From Blastopirellula marina DSM 3645 (GTDB lineage: Bacteria > Planctomycetota > Planctomycetia > Pirellulales > Pirellulaceae), in assembly GCF_000153105.1 (NCBI RefSeq), contig NZ_CH672376.1:198028-262027 (forward strand): a DNA stretch of 64,000 nucleotides, written 5' to 3'. The notes beneath the pieces were generated by a model. The model was not told where the DNA came from. It did not search any database and saw only the letters and a list, made by a program, of their open reading frames with translations. Positions 27,780-36,186 of the stretch are shown here, in pieces. Positions within the stretch are counted from its first letter, which is position 1; each line of letters begins with the position of its first letter. The translations under genes and the position numbers were made by a program.

Positions 27780-28145
27780 CTAGTCGCGGCTATTCGACGG
27801 AAATGCGGATCTCTCGAGTCGAGGGTAATTGCCAGGCGGCGTGAATTGGGTGTCATTGATCAAACGAACCGGGTGGACAATCCCTGGACGCATGCCAGAG
27901 ACATACCGTGCGTCGATCTCGATCAATGGCCAGTAAAGCATGCAGAGCGTTTCCCCCATCTGCTGTCGCTCCTGCGTCCAGGCCGGCTCGGTGAAATAGT
28001 AACTGTCCATGTCAAACTCTTCCGCTTTTTGCATGCCGACGCGGGAGAGATAGAGGAAGGAGCCCAAATAAGCGATGAGCAGACCCAACAAGATGATGAT
28101 CAGTCCGTCACGCAGGTAGGATCGAATCGGCCGAGTGTTGGTCAT
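27780..28145 (-). CDS. small single-helix membrane protein (paralogue A)
   Basis: A 121-residue protein starting at ATG 28145 (MTNTRPIRSYLRDG), with AGGCGA upstream. One N-terminal helix is followed by a periplasmic domain with SYYFTEPAWTQERQ, LYWPLIEIDARYVSGMRPG. The same pattern (YYFAEP, IYWPLVELDANWITGRRPG) occurs in the upstream gene, so the two are tandem paralogues. Function unknown. Confidence 0.72.
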   Translation of the reverse strand: MTNTRPIRSYLRDGLIIILLGLLIAYLGSFLYLSRVGMQKAEEFDMDSYYFTEPAWTQERQQMGETLCMLYWPLIEIDARYVSGMRPGIVHPVRLINDTQFTPPGNYPRLERSAFPSNSRD

Positions 28146-28156
28146 CACACAATCGC

Positions 28157-28468
28157 CTAACGCGAAGTGTCCGACTCTGGACACGAACAAAGTTGAGTCA
28201 GCGTGAGACCAGGACGGCGCCCCGTAATCCAATTTGCATCCAACTCGACCAGCGGCCAATAAATACGGCCTAGCAGCAGATGCCGCTCTCCGCCGGCGGT
28301 GGTGATTGGTTCGGCGAAATAATAGCCTTGGCGAGACCACACAAACGGCTCGTCATAGCCGTAGCACGAGAGATAGACGAACGAACCGACGTAAACGAAC
28401 GCCAGCAGCATCAGGAAGCTAACGGCGGCTCCGGCGGTCGAGAGCCTCGCTTGTGGTTTGTCGCTCAT
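28157..28468 (-). CDS. small single-helix membrane protein (paralogue B)
   Basis: A 103-residue protein with one helix (about 15-35) and the shared pattern GYYFAEP ... RIYWPLVELDANWITGRRPG. Its stop is 11 bases before the ATG of paralogue A, so the pair is an operon that arose by tandem duplication. The 3' end of this gene is also read as the upstream part of the longer frame of paralogue A, which explains that frame. Confidence 0.72.
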   Translation of the reverse strand: MSDKPQARLSTAGAAVSFLMLLAFVYVGSFVYLSCYGYDEPFVWSRQGYYFAEPITTAGGERHLLLGRIYWPLVELDANWITGRRPGLTLTQLCSCPESDTSR

Positions 28469-28819
28469 CGCCAGAATCCAAGTGGGGCCGAAGTAGCGGA
28501 AAGGCTGGACTGCTAGTCCTATTCTATGGCATCGCTTCGAAACAGGGGAAACGTTTCATTGGCGATTTCTGAAAATAGTCTGCTTGAATAGGCGAATATC
28601 GGATGCAGGGAATTACATGGAAAGATTGCGAACAACTTGGTGGTTAAGGCGAGAAACCATTGGTACGGCGGCGTGAAGCCGTAGTTTCCTACGTTCCCTA
28701 ACCAAATCGCCGTTTTCCAACTATATTAAGGGGACGTGCGACCACAAGTTTCTCTTCAAAGTTGCCTGGCGCGGCTGGGCCGATGCGATGGTCGTCACGT
28801 TTGCGATAAGGATCGTGCG
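28469..28819. other. intergenic region
   Basis: No supported ORF. A stem at about 28653-28688 (GAAAC/GTTTC outer, TACGGC/GCCGTA inner) may be a transcribed hairpin or a palindromic repeat. An AAGGA Shine-Dalgarno (28808-28812) precedes the next gene. Confidence 0.4.
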
Positions 28820-29224
28820 ATGGGCATGTCGGTTTTTCCCGTATTCAATCCAAAATTGACCGGCGTCAAGTTTGAGGCCGAAGGGAAGCTGTTGTTCGAC
28901 CAGTTTGAAACCTTGGACGCGATCGCCGAAACGATCGAAGTCGCTCGCTTTAGTTCGTTTGGCGACGATCGCCCGATTCCGGAAGACTTTGACGGCGACG
29001 AAGAAGATCTAGAAGCGGCGCTGGGACCTTGGGACGAGTGGTACTCGCCGGTCGAAGGATTGAAGACGATGGTCGCGCTGCTCGATGCGATTGCCGAAGA
29101 GCCGGACTTCGCTGATCAGTTGGATGACTGCGAGCATGTGGTGGAAGAACTGACCGAGATGAAGACTTGCCTGGAAGCGGCGGTCGAGCAGGGCGCGCAA
29201 TTCCGCCTGGAACTTGCGCCGTAA
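28820..29224 (+). CDS. small acidic conserved protein
   Basis: A 134-residue acidic protein starting at ATG 28820 with AAGGA 7 bases upstream; an ATG at 28826 is also possible. It is soluble, with a helical C-terminal half (LDDCEHVVEELTEMKTCLEA) and a Glu/Asp-rich loop DFDGDEEDLEAALGPWDEWY. No family is recognised. It looks like the small one-domain acidic proteins common in planctomycete genomes. Confidence 0.7.
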   Translation: MGMSVFPVFNPKLTGVKFEAEGKLLFDQFETLDAIAETIEVARFSSFGDDRPIPEDFDGDEEDLEAALGPWDEWYSPVEGLKTMVALLDAIAEEPDFADQLDDCEHVVEELTEMKTCLEAAVEQGAQFRLELAP

Positions 29225-29363
29225 TCATCGGTTTTCGTCGGGCTCTTGCGCCGCAACGGGCCGGTGCAGCAGGAAAGATTTCTCGTGACATCTAATTTTC
29301 GCTCCCGTATACTGCGGAGAAGCGAAAACTGTCACGTGTTCTCAATCTTGCCTTGTGATCGTC

Positions 29364-32300
29364 ATGCCCAAATTTCCCGCCTGCTGCTTCTTTCTGCTGT
29401 TTGTCGCCTTGTGGGGCGGTTTGACTTCTAGTGTCGTCGCTGAAGAACCGCCAGCCGACATCGAGCAGAAACAACGCTCGCTACAAGCGGCCGAGAACGA
29501 GGCGGTCCGCGAACATATCCGCAACTTCGCCGGCCGCGGGGCGACCGGCGATTTCTCGATTCCGGCGCTGGAGCCTGCCGAGGCCGAAAAGAAGTTTGTC
29601 ACGCCGGATGATGTGACGGTCAAAGTGGTCCTTTCTGAGCCGGAAGTTCGCCAGCCGGTTTGCGTCAACTTTGACGAGCGCGGCCGCATGTGGGTCGTGC
29701 AGTACCTGCAATATCCTTTTCCGGCCGGCTTGAAGGTGGTCAAGTATGACGAACATCTGCGCGCCGTCTTTGACAAGGTTCCCCCAGCGCCCCCGAATCA
29801 TGATCGCGGCGCTGATAAGATTACGATTCATGAAGACACCAACGGCGACGGCACGTTTGATAAGCAGAAGACGTTTGTCGACGGTTTGAATATCGTCACC
29901 AGCGCGTTGCCGGGCCGCGGCGGCGTTTGGGTGATGAACCCGCCATATCTCCTCTTCTATCCGGATGCCGATCAAGATGACGTGCCGGACGGCGATCCCG
30001 AGGTTCACCTAGCCGGGTTCGGGATGGCCGACACCCACGCCGTCGCCAACAGTTTGACCTGGGGCCCCGACGGCTGGCTGTATGGCGCCCAAGGGAGCAC
30101 TTGTTGGGCCAGCGTGACATTGCCGCGGATCGCGCCGCAGCCGCCGGTCCATTTCAAGGGACAAGCGATTTGGCGCTATCATCCCGAGAAGAATCAGTTT
30201 GAGGTTTTCGCTGAAGGGGGCGGCAACACCTTCGCCGTGGAATTTGACGCCCAAGGCCGCGTTTACTCGGGTCACAACGGCGGCAACACGCGAGGCTTTC
30301 ATTACGTCCAGGGCGGCTACTACTCGAAGTCCTGGGGCAAGCATGGCGCGCTGACCAATCCGCACGCTTACGGCTACTTCAGCCAAATGGGACACGCCGC
30401 GGCGGAACGTTTCAGCCATACGCTGGTGAAGTACGAAAGCGACGCGTTGCCGCCGCGCTACTCCGGTCGCTTGATCGCACCGGTGCCGCTGCACAACTAT
30501 GTCGCGGTTTCCAAAATGTCGCCTGACGGTTCGACCTGGAAAACCGAAGATGAACTGAAAGCGATCGAAACCGACGACGTCTGGTTCCGGCCGGTCGATA
30601 TCAAAGTGGGACCCGACGGCTGCGTCTATATCGCCGACTGGTGCGACACGCGGCTCACCCATGTCGATCCCCGCGATACTTGGAATCGAGCGCGGGGTCG
30701 GATTTGGCGTTTGCAGCCCAACGCGTATCCTCAGCAACAGCCCTTTGACTTGCGAAAATTTTCGACCGCCGAGTTGATCGAAACGTTGAAAAGTCCCAAT
30801 AAGCTGCTTCGTCAACTGACGCAGCGGATGATTTATGAACATGGAGACGCCGACCAGGCGGCGAGCCTGATCGAAAAGCTGCCGCAGACCACAGGGCAAT
30901 TGGCGCTCGAATATCTCTGGGCGATTCATGGCTTGAAGCAGTACGACCAGCAAGCGGCGGCGATCGCGCTGCGGCATGCGGATCCTTATGTGCGCGTCTG
31001 GGGCGTGCGGCTGTTGACTCCCGAGTTGGCCGAAACCTTCGCCGACGACCTCTATCGATTGGCCGAGCAGGAAACGAATGTCGAAGTTTGCAGCCAACTG
31101 GCCTCGACGGCGAAACGAATCCCCGGCGTGATCGGCTACGAAACGGCGGCGCGACTTGCGACGCGCGATGATCTGGCCGACGACCCGCACATTCCGCTGC
31201 TCACCTGGTGGGCGATCGAGGCGCACGCGAATGACTCCTCGCTAGCCGCGGGGAAAATCGTCAAAAAATTGCAGGCGACCAAGATCGGCGGCGACATTGT
31301 GCTGCCTCGTTTGGCGCAGCGTTTGGCCGCCGAACCGACCGAGCCGCATCTGCTGGAACTGGCCGAACTGTTAAACGAAACCGACGTGCCGCAGCTGCGC
31401 GGCCGCATGCTGACCGCGATCGACACCGCCTTCGCCGGTCGCAAGATCGAAGGGATGCCGCCGCAACTGCGTGACGCAATCGTCGCGTCGGCCAGCGGCG
31501 ACTCGCCGCAGCAGATGGCGCTGTTGGTGCGAGCCGGACAGAAAGAAGCGGAAGCGGCCGCGATCGCGCTGATCGAAGACGAAACCGCGAAGCTCGACCA
31601 GCGAATCAAGTTAGCCCAGCTGTTGGGCCAGGTTGGCTCGAACGAGGCGCGTGACGCATTGTTGCGATTGTCGATGACCGCCGCGTCGGCCCAGGTTCGC
31701 ATGGCGGCGATCGGGGGACTGCGACAGTTCGATTCGCCGGAAATCGCCGCGGCGCTCGTGGGCCGTTACTCGAAAGAGAAAGAGCTTGTGCGTGCGGCGA
31801 TCATCGATTTGGCCGCCGGTCGGGCCGCATCAGCCCACCATTTGATCGACGCAATCGAGCAGGAGCAGATTCCCCGCTCGGCGGTCGCGGTCGATCTGGT
31901 CGAAAACCTGAAATTGCACGGCGACGAGTCGCTCAACGAGCGGATCGCCAAGCTCTGGGGCGCGACGCGCGCGACTCCGGATGAATTGGCCCAGCAGATG
32001 GAACAGACGGCGACGATCTTGCGAACCGGTCAGGGAGATGCCGCACACGGGGCCGCGCTCTTCAAAAAGCAGTGCGCGACCTGTCACAAACTGCACGGCG
32101 ATGGAGCCGCAATCGGCCCCGATCTGACCGGCTACGAACGGAAAAACCTCGATTACATGTTGCTCTCGATCGTCGATCCGAGCGCCGCGATTCGCGAAGA
32201 ATACACCAACTTTCGCGTCCTGCTGGTCGATGGCCGCGTCCTGTCGGGCTTTGTACGTGAGCAGGACGACAACACGATCACTTTGCAAAACGCCGAGAAC

Positions 32301-32447
32301 CCTAAGCTGGTGATCCCGCGTGACGAGATCGACGCCGGCCCCTTGGCGGTCGACAAATCGCTGATGCCGGACCGCTTGTTGGGGGAAATGACGGCGACGC
32401 AGATTCGCGATTTGTTCGCTTATCTGCAAAGCGACGCGGCGCCGTAA
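29364..32447 (+). CDS. PVC-type haem-binding protein (beta-propeller, HEAT, CxxCH)
   Basis: A 1027-residue exported protein. An N-terminal signal peptide ends near VVA-E. A DUF7133-like beta-propeller (about 70-455) contains the blades WGPDGWLYGAQGS and VGPDGCVYIADWCDTRLTH. HEAT-like helical repeats span about 470-870. The C-terminal cytochrome-like domain has CATCH (C904, C907, H908) and the typical KKQCATCHKLHG with GPDLTG, then the TIGR02603-type tail VLLVDGRVLSGFVREQDDNT. These proteins are planctomycete-specific and probably act in the periplasm, perhaps as redox or sugar-related enzymes. The start is ATG 29364; GTG 29355 is an alternative. Confidence 0.92.
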   Translation: MPKFPACCFFLLFVALWGGLTSSVVAEEPPADIEQKQRSLQAAENEAVREHIRNFAGRGATGDFSIPALEPAEAEKKFVTPDDVTVKVVLSEPEVRQPVCVNFDERGRMWVVQYLQYPFPAGLKVVKYDEHLRAVFDKVPPAPPNHDRGADKITIHEDTNGDGTFDKQKTFVDGLNIVTSALPGRGGVWVMNPPYLLFYPDADQDDVPDGDPEVHLAGFGMADTHAVANSLTWGPDGWLYGAQGSTCWASVTLPRIAPQPPVHFKGQAIWRYHPEKNQFEVFAEGGGNTFAVEFDAQGRVYSGHNGGNTRGFHYVQGGYYSKSWGKHGALTNPHAYGYFSQMGHAAAERFSHTLVKYESDALPPRYSGRLIAPVPLHNYVAVSKMSPDGSTWKTEDELKAIETDDVWFRPVDIKVGPDGCVYIADWCDTRLTHVDPRDTWNRARGRIWRLQPNAYPQQQPFDLRKFSTAELIETLKSPNKLLRQLTQRMIYEHGDADQAASLIEKLPQTTGQLALEYLWAIHGLKQYDQQAAAIALRHADPYVRVWGVRLLTPELAETFADDLYRLAEQETNVEVCSQLASTAKRIPGVIGYETAARLATRDDLADDPHIPLLTWWAIEAHANDSSLAAGKIVKKLQATKIGGDIVLPRLAQRLAAEPTEPHLLELAELLNETDVPQLRGRMLTAIDTAFAGRKIEGMPPQLRDAIVASASGDSPQQMALLVRAGQKEAEAAAIALIEDETAKLDQRIKLAQLLGQVGSNEARDALLRLSMTAASAQVRMAAIGGLRQFDSPEIAAALVGRYSKEKELVRAAIIDLAAGRAASAHHLIDAIEQEQIPRSAVAVDLVENLKLHGDESLNERIAKLWGATRATPDELAQQMEQTATILRTGQGDAAHGAALFKKQCATCHKLHGDGAAIGPDLTGYERKNLDYMLLSIVDPSAAIREEYTNFRVLLVDGRVLSGFVREQDDNTITLQNAENPKLVIPRDEIDAGPLAVDKSLMPDRLLGEMTATQIRDLFAYLQSDAAP

Positions 32448-32585
32448 CCGACGCTTGAGAGACAGGGAGCAGCAACTTCGATTCGAGAATAGGCTAGCGG
32501 CGAGGGAACGAGACAGGCAAAGGCGGAATTTTCATCCGGAAAGTATCGATGGCGTTATTTTCATCTTTCGTAAGGGTTGATTCCA

Positions 32586-33611
32586 ATGCATGTACCGATG
32601 TCTCTGCGCTGCGACCGACGTCGCGGTTTTACCCTGGTTGAGCTGCTGGTAGTCATTGCGATTATCGGCGTACTGATCGCTTTGCTGTTGCCGGCGGTGC
32701 AACAGGCGCGCGAAGCGGCGCGGCGGATGAGCTGCAGCAACAACTTAAAACAGCTTGGCCTGGCGACGCATAACTATCACGATACGCATCGTTCGTTGCC
32801 GTTCGGCGCACGCTACTACATCACCAAAGCCGGGACCAGCTGGCGCTGGGCGCTGTTGCCGTTTCTGGAGCAAACGGCCCTTTATGATCTCGATCGAGCT
32901 TCTAACTACGACTTGAATACGTATGTCGGCGGAGGTACGCAGACCGATATTACCGCCTACAGCAGCGATACGCGGCAGTTGTTCGGGCTGGTGATTGACG
33001 GCTATGTTTGTCCCTCGAGCGCCATCGACCCGCTGTACGCCTACAATACTCAGCTGGGATCGATCGGGGCCGTAACGCAAGGGCATCATTATGTCGGCAT
33101 CATGGGCGCCTATCCCGATCCGGCGGGGCGCACGACAACTTCTTACAAGACGCAGTACGATGCGTACGCTACTGACAACGGAACTTTGCTGATCGGCAAA
33201 ACCAGCGGCCTGCAGGATGTCGTCGACGGAACCTCAAACACGATTCTGGTGTCGGAGCAATCGGGCAACAACAATGCGAACGCAAGCACGCGAAAAATGG
33301 CCAATTATCACACCGGGTGGGGCGGTTGTGCGCAAACCGGCAGCGTCGCCGATTGGCGAGCTGGGACGGCTGGTTTGCACAAATATGGGAATGGACTGAC
33401 GGCTGTCTACCACAGTCCAAATCCAACATCGGTCGGCGCCGAAGCGAACGCCGAGTGGGATTTCAATACTCCGCTCACATCTTTTCATCCCGGCGGCGTG
33501 CAAGTGGTGCTGGTCGACGGTTCGGTCCGGTTCGTGCCGAACACCATCAATCTTAGCGCGATCCAGCAGTTGAGCGTGCGAGATGATGGTCAAGTGCTCA
33601 ACGAGTTTTAG
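32586..33611 (+). CDS. DUF1559 type IV pilin-like protein (cassette 2)
   Basis: A 341-residue pseudopilin with the prepilin site RG|FTLVE (G14) and signature [20 protein letters not shown]. The C-terminal motif is intact: [20 protein letters not shown]. It is the closest match in the window to the canonical DUF1559 protein. ATG 32586 was chosen over TTG 32577; AAGGG lies about 10 bases upstream. The lipoprotein of cassette 2 follows after 65 bases. Confidence 0.93.
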   Translation: MHVPMSLRCDRRRGFTLVELLVVIAIIGVLIALLLPAVQQAREAARRMSCSNNLKQLGLATHNYHDTHRSLPFGARYYITKAGTSWRWALLPFLEQTALYDLDRASNYDLNTYVGGGTQTDITAYSSDTRQLFGLVIDGYVCPSSAIDPLYAYNTQLGSIGAVTQGHHYVGIMGAYPDPAGRTTTSYKTQYDAYATDNGTLLIGKTSGLQDVVDGTSNTILVSEQSGNNNANASTRKMANYHTGWGGCAQTGSVADWRAGTAGLHKYGNGLTAVYHSPNPTSVGAEANAEWDFNTPLTSFHPGGVQVVLVDGSVRFVPNTINLSAIQQLSVRDDGQVLNEF

Positions 33612-33676
33612 GCTCTTCCTGCTGCGCCGTTCGGCATGCGGAGATTCATCCCGGGTACTTATCAGGACTTATAGCT

Positions 33677-34093
33677 ATGCATCGTGTTTCAACCGTCTGG
33701 ATCGTTGTGATTTCCGCCGGCCTGCTTGGGGGATGTGGCGGCGAAAAAGAACGGCCAAGCGCCGTCATCCAAGGAGTGGTGACTCTCGGCGGACAACCGC
33801 TTGGGCAAGGGAGCGTTCATTTTACATCTCCCCAAACAGGCGAGTCCGCCTACGCGAATATAGGACCGGAAGGCAATTACTCCGTCGAATTTCCGTTCGT
33901 CGATCTTGGTCACGCGTACCAAGTAGCAATCGGAAAGACCGTTGTCGAAGAAACCGATGCGCACGCTTTGGCCGTGAATCCGCCGCCGCCGATGACGGTT
34001 AAAATTCCGCCCAAATACAGCGAGCGGACCACCAGCGGATTGAGCGTCACGATCGATCATGGAGGAGAGACGCAGTACGACATCGCGCTCTAA
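33677..34093 (+). CDS. small lipoprotein with carboxypeptidase-regulatory-like domain (cassette 2)
   Basis: A 138-residue lipoprotein. The lipobox is LGGC with the lipid Cys at 20. The mature domain is a transthyretin-like sandwich (IQGVVTLGGQPLGQGSVHF, then GPEGNYSVEFPF). It pairs with the preceding pseudopilin just as in cassette 1. Confidence 0.85.
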   Translation: MHRVSTVWIVVISAGLLGGCGGEKERPSAVIQGVVTLGGQPLGQGSVHFTSPQTGESAYANIGPEGNYSVEFPFVDLGHAYQVAIGKTVVEETDAHALAVNPPPPMTVKIPPKYSERTTSGLSVTIDHGGETQYDIAL

Positions 34094-34120
34094 ACCAGCA
34101 GCACGAGCGGTATCGCGACT

Positions 34121-35023
34121 CTAGCTAACCTGAAACGCAACGCCATCTTTGGCGTTGTGTTTGACGTCGTACATCAATTGATCGGCGCCATGCAGCAGCG
34201 CGTCGGCGTCGGCGTCTGGATTGTGATAGACGGCGACGCCGATGCTAAAGGTGACGGGCCAGTTCTCGGTCGACATCGCGTCGCTAAGACGCGCCCGCAC
34301 ACGCTTGATGACGATCTCCGCCTGATCTCTGTTCGCATTGGGCAAGAGCAACGCAAACTCGTCCCCGCCTAGTCGCGCCACCGCGTCCATTTCGCGAACG
34401 CTTTGGCAGAGCGTCCTGGCGATCTGTTTGAGCAAGCGGTCGCCGGTGCGGTGTCCCAACGTATCGTTGACCTGCTTGAAGTTATCGCAGTCGATAAACG
34501 CGACCGTCAGCGGCGAACCAGAGCGACGACAGCGAGCCGCTTCGCGCTCCGCCGTATCGTTGAACGCGGTGATATTCAGCAGGCCTGTCAGAGAATCGAT
34601 GCGGGCAAAAACCCGTTCGCGTTCATAAGCGCAGCGAAGTCGCCAAATCACGGAAACGATCGCCAGAAAGAAACAGGCATGCACCGTCGTCAACCAAACT
34701 TCGGTGAGCGTGACGCCAGGCGAAGTCGAATGCAGGAAGAACGTGTCATCGATGATCCAAGCCATCGCGCAAAACAACGACAAGACCATCGCCGTTTGCA
34801 GACTAGCGACCCAACAGACGGCCACGACAAACGGCAGACAAAGCCCAGAAATAGGAACTTCGTTGCCGAGAAACAGGTCCAAGCCGCCGATGACGATACA
34901 AAAACAACTCGCGACCAGAATCGTTAGTTGACGATTCGCCGTACAGGCGTCGAGCCAGCGTTCCATTTGCAGCGGTCGCAGCGATTGCAGCGGTCCGTTG
35001 TCAAGATCAAGGGGAGGCATCAT
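34121..35023 (-). CDS. membrane diguanylate cyclase (GGDEF)
   Basis: A 300-residue protein that should make cyclic di-GMP from GTP. Residues 1-135 hold four to five hydrophobic helices with short loops, probably a membrane sensor. The GGDEF domain starts at about 140 (ARIDSLTGLLN); the active site GGDEF is at 219-223 and the inhibitory site RxxD is R210-D213, at the normal five-residue distance, so product feedback is likely. No PAS, EAL or HAMP domain is seen. The coding 3' end overlaps a hairpin that could terminate cassette 2. Confidence 0.93.
   Translation of the reverse strand: MMPPLDLDNGPLQSLRPLQMERWLDACTANRQLTILVASCFCIVIGGLDLFLGNEVPISGLCLPFVVAVCWVASLQTAMVLSLFCAMAWIIDDTFFLHSTSPGVTLTEVWLTTVHACFFLAIVSVIWRLRCAYERERVFARIDSLTGLLNITAFNDTAEREAARCRRSGSPLTVAFIDCDNFKQVNDTLGHRTGDRLLKQIARTLCQSVREMDAVARLGGDEFALLLPNANRDQAEIVIKRVRARLSDAMSTENWPVTFSIGVAVYHNPDADADALLHGADQLMYDVKHNAKDGVAFQVS
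34133..34162 (+). terminator. possible terminator of cassette 2 (inside the 3' end of the GGDEF gene)
   Basis: AAACGCAACGCCA and TGGCGTTGTGTTT form a 13-base-pair stem with one mismatch around TCTT. The element lies 40 bases after the lipoprotein stop. It is also coding on the other strand, so the assignment is uncertain. Confidence 0.45.
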
Positions 35024-35106
35024 TCACAAAAGCCAAGTCAGGGGAGTACGATCGACAAGGAATCCTAGGTCACTTGTGCGAAGTACGATTGGACTCAAGC
35101 CAGTGA

Positions 35107-36183
35107 TTAAGAGTCGAGATCGTATTCTTTCAGCTTTTTATGCAGGGTATTCCGATTAATCCCCAAGCGGGTCGCCGCTTTGGTCTGCACCCCGCTGCAG
35201 GATTGCATTACCTGCGCGATCAGTTCTTTCTCGACGCGGTTGACGACGCGACTATGCAAATCCTCGGCGTTGGGATCGGCTTCGCTCAAACCCTGCTGCA
35301 CGACTTCTTGCGTCAATGTTTCTAGATCGAGCGTTTGGGCAGACATGCCAAGCGACGGTCGTTTCGACCCGCTCCGCATTTCGGGCGGCAACAGGTCGAC
35401 CGTCAACTCATCCGATTCGGCCAGCACGACGGCGCGTTCGACATAGTTTTGCAGTTCGCGGACGTTGCCGGGCCAGTCATGGTCTTGCATCGCGTCCATC
35501 GCATCACGTTGGATATGCACGACATGCCGTTCGTTCGCTTCGCTATAGACGTTCAGAAAGTGAGCGACCAGCTCTGGGATGTCTTCGCGACGTTCGCGGA
35601 GCGGGGGAATGCGGATCGGCACTACGTTCAAGCGCCAATACAAGTCTTCACGAAAACGTTCCGCTTCGACTTCGTCCATCAAGTCGCGGTTGGACGCCGC
35701 GACAACACGCGTGTCGACGCGAATCGTCTGCGTATCGCCGACCCGCTCAAACTCTCGTTCCTGCAGCACGCGCAAAAGCTTCACCTGCAGGTGCAGCGAA
35801 GTCGAGTTGATTTCGTCCAGGAAGATCGAACCGCCGTGCGCCGCTTCAAAACGTCCCGTGCGGTTGCTGACCGCGCCGGTAAACGCTCCGCGCATGTGTC
35901 CGAACAATTCGCTTTCGAGCAGGCTTTCGCTCAAAGCGCCGCAATTGACCTTTACAAAGGGGCCCGCCGCGCGCTGACTGAGTCGATGGACCGCCGATGC
36001 GATCATCTCTTTGCCGACGCCGGTCTCACCCAGCAACAGCACCGAGGCATTGCTGCCCGCGACGCGACGCGTGAGGTTATAGACCTCCATCATCGCTTGG
36101 CTGGAACCAATCAATCCGGGTATCGGGGACTCGTAGCCTAAAGTCGCCAGCGAGCGCGGTGCGTCTGACCAATCGCTGTACAT
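35107..36183 (-). CDS. sigma-54-dependent activator without receiver domain
   Basis: A 358-residue bacterial enhancer-binding protein. The AAA+ domain spans about 20-255: Walker A GETGVGKE (52-59), the sigma-54-contact loop GAFTGA (99-104), Walker B GGSIFLDE (117-124), and REDLYWRLNVVPIRIPPLR with the arginine fingers. A Fis-type HTH closes the protein (about 318-358, TRLGINRNTLHKKL). No receiver, GAF or PAS domain precedes the AAA+ core, so activity must be set by a partner protein or by level. It lies 3 bases after the HEAT/pseudo-receiver gene, which suggests that protein controls it. Confidence 0.93.
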   Translation of the reverse strand: MYSDWSDAPRSLATLGYESPIPGLIGSSQAMMEVYNLTRRVAGSNASVLLLGETGVGKEMIASAVHRLSQRAAGPFVKVNCGALSESLLESELFGHMRGAFTGAVSNRTGRFEAAHGGSIFLDEINSTSLHLQVKLLRVLQEREFERVGDTQTIRVDTRVVAASNRDLMDEVEAERFREDLYWRLNVVPIRIPPLRERREDIPELVAHFLNVYSEANERHVVHIQRDAMDAMQDHDWPGNVRELQNYVERAVVLAESDELTVDLLPPEMRSGSKRPSLGMSAQTLDLETLTQEVVQQGLSEADPNAEDLHSRVVNRVEKELIAQVMQSCSGVQTKAATRLGINRNTLHKKLKEYDLDS

Positions 36184-36186
36184 AAC

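Noticed and set aside
30009-31226. 405-residue minus-strand frame inside the PVC-type cytochrome gene
   Set aside because: Arg-rich shadow of a gene with clear family motifs on the other strand.
35335-36141. 268-residue plus-strand frame inside the sigma-54 activator
   Set aside because: Shadow of a gene with intact Walker and GAFTGA motifs.
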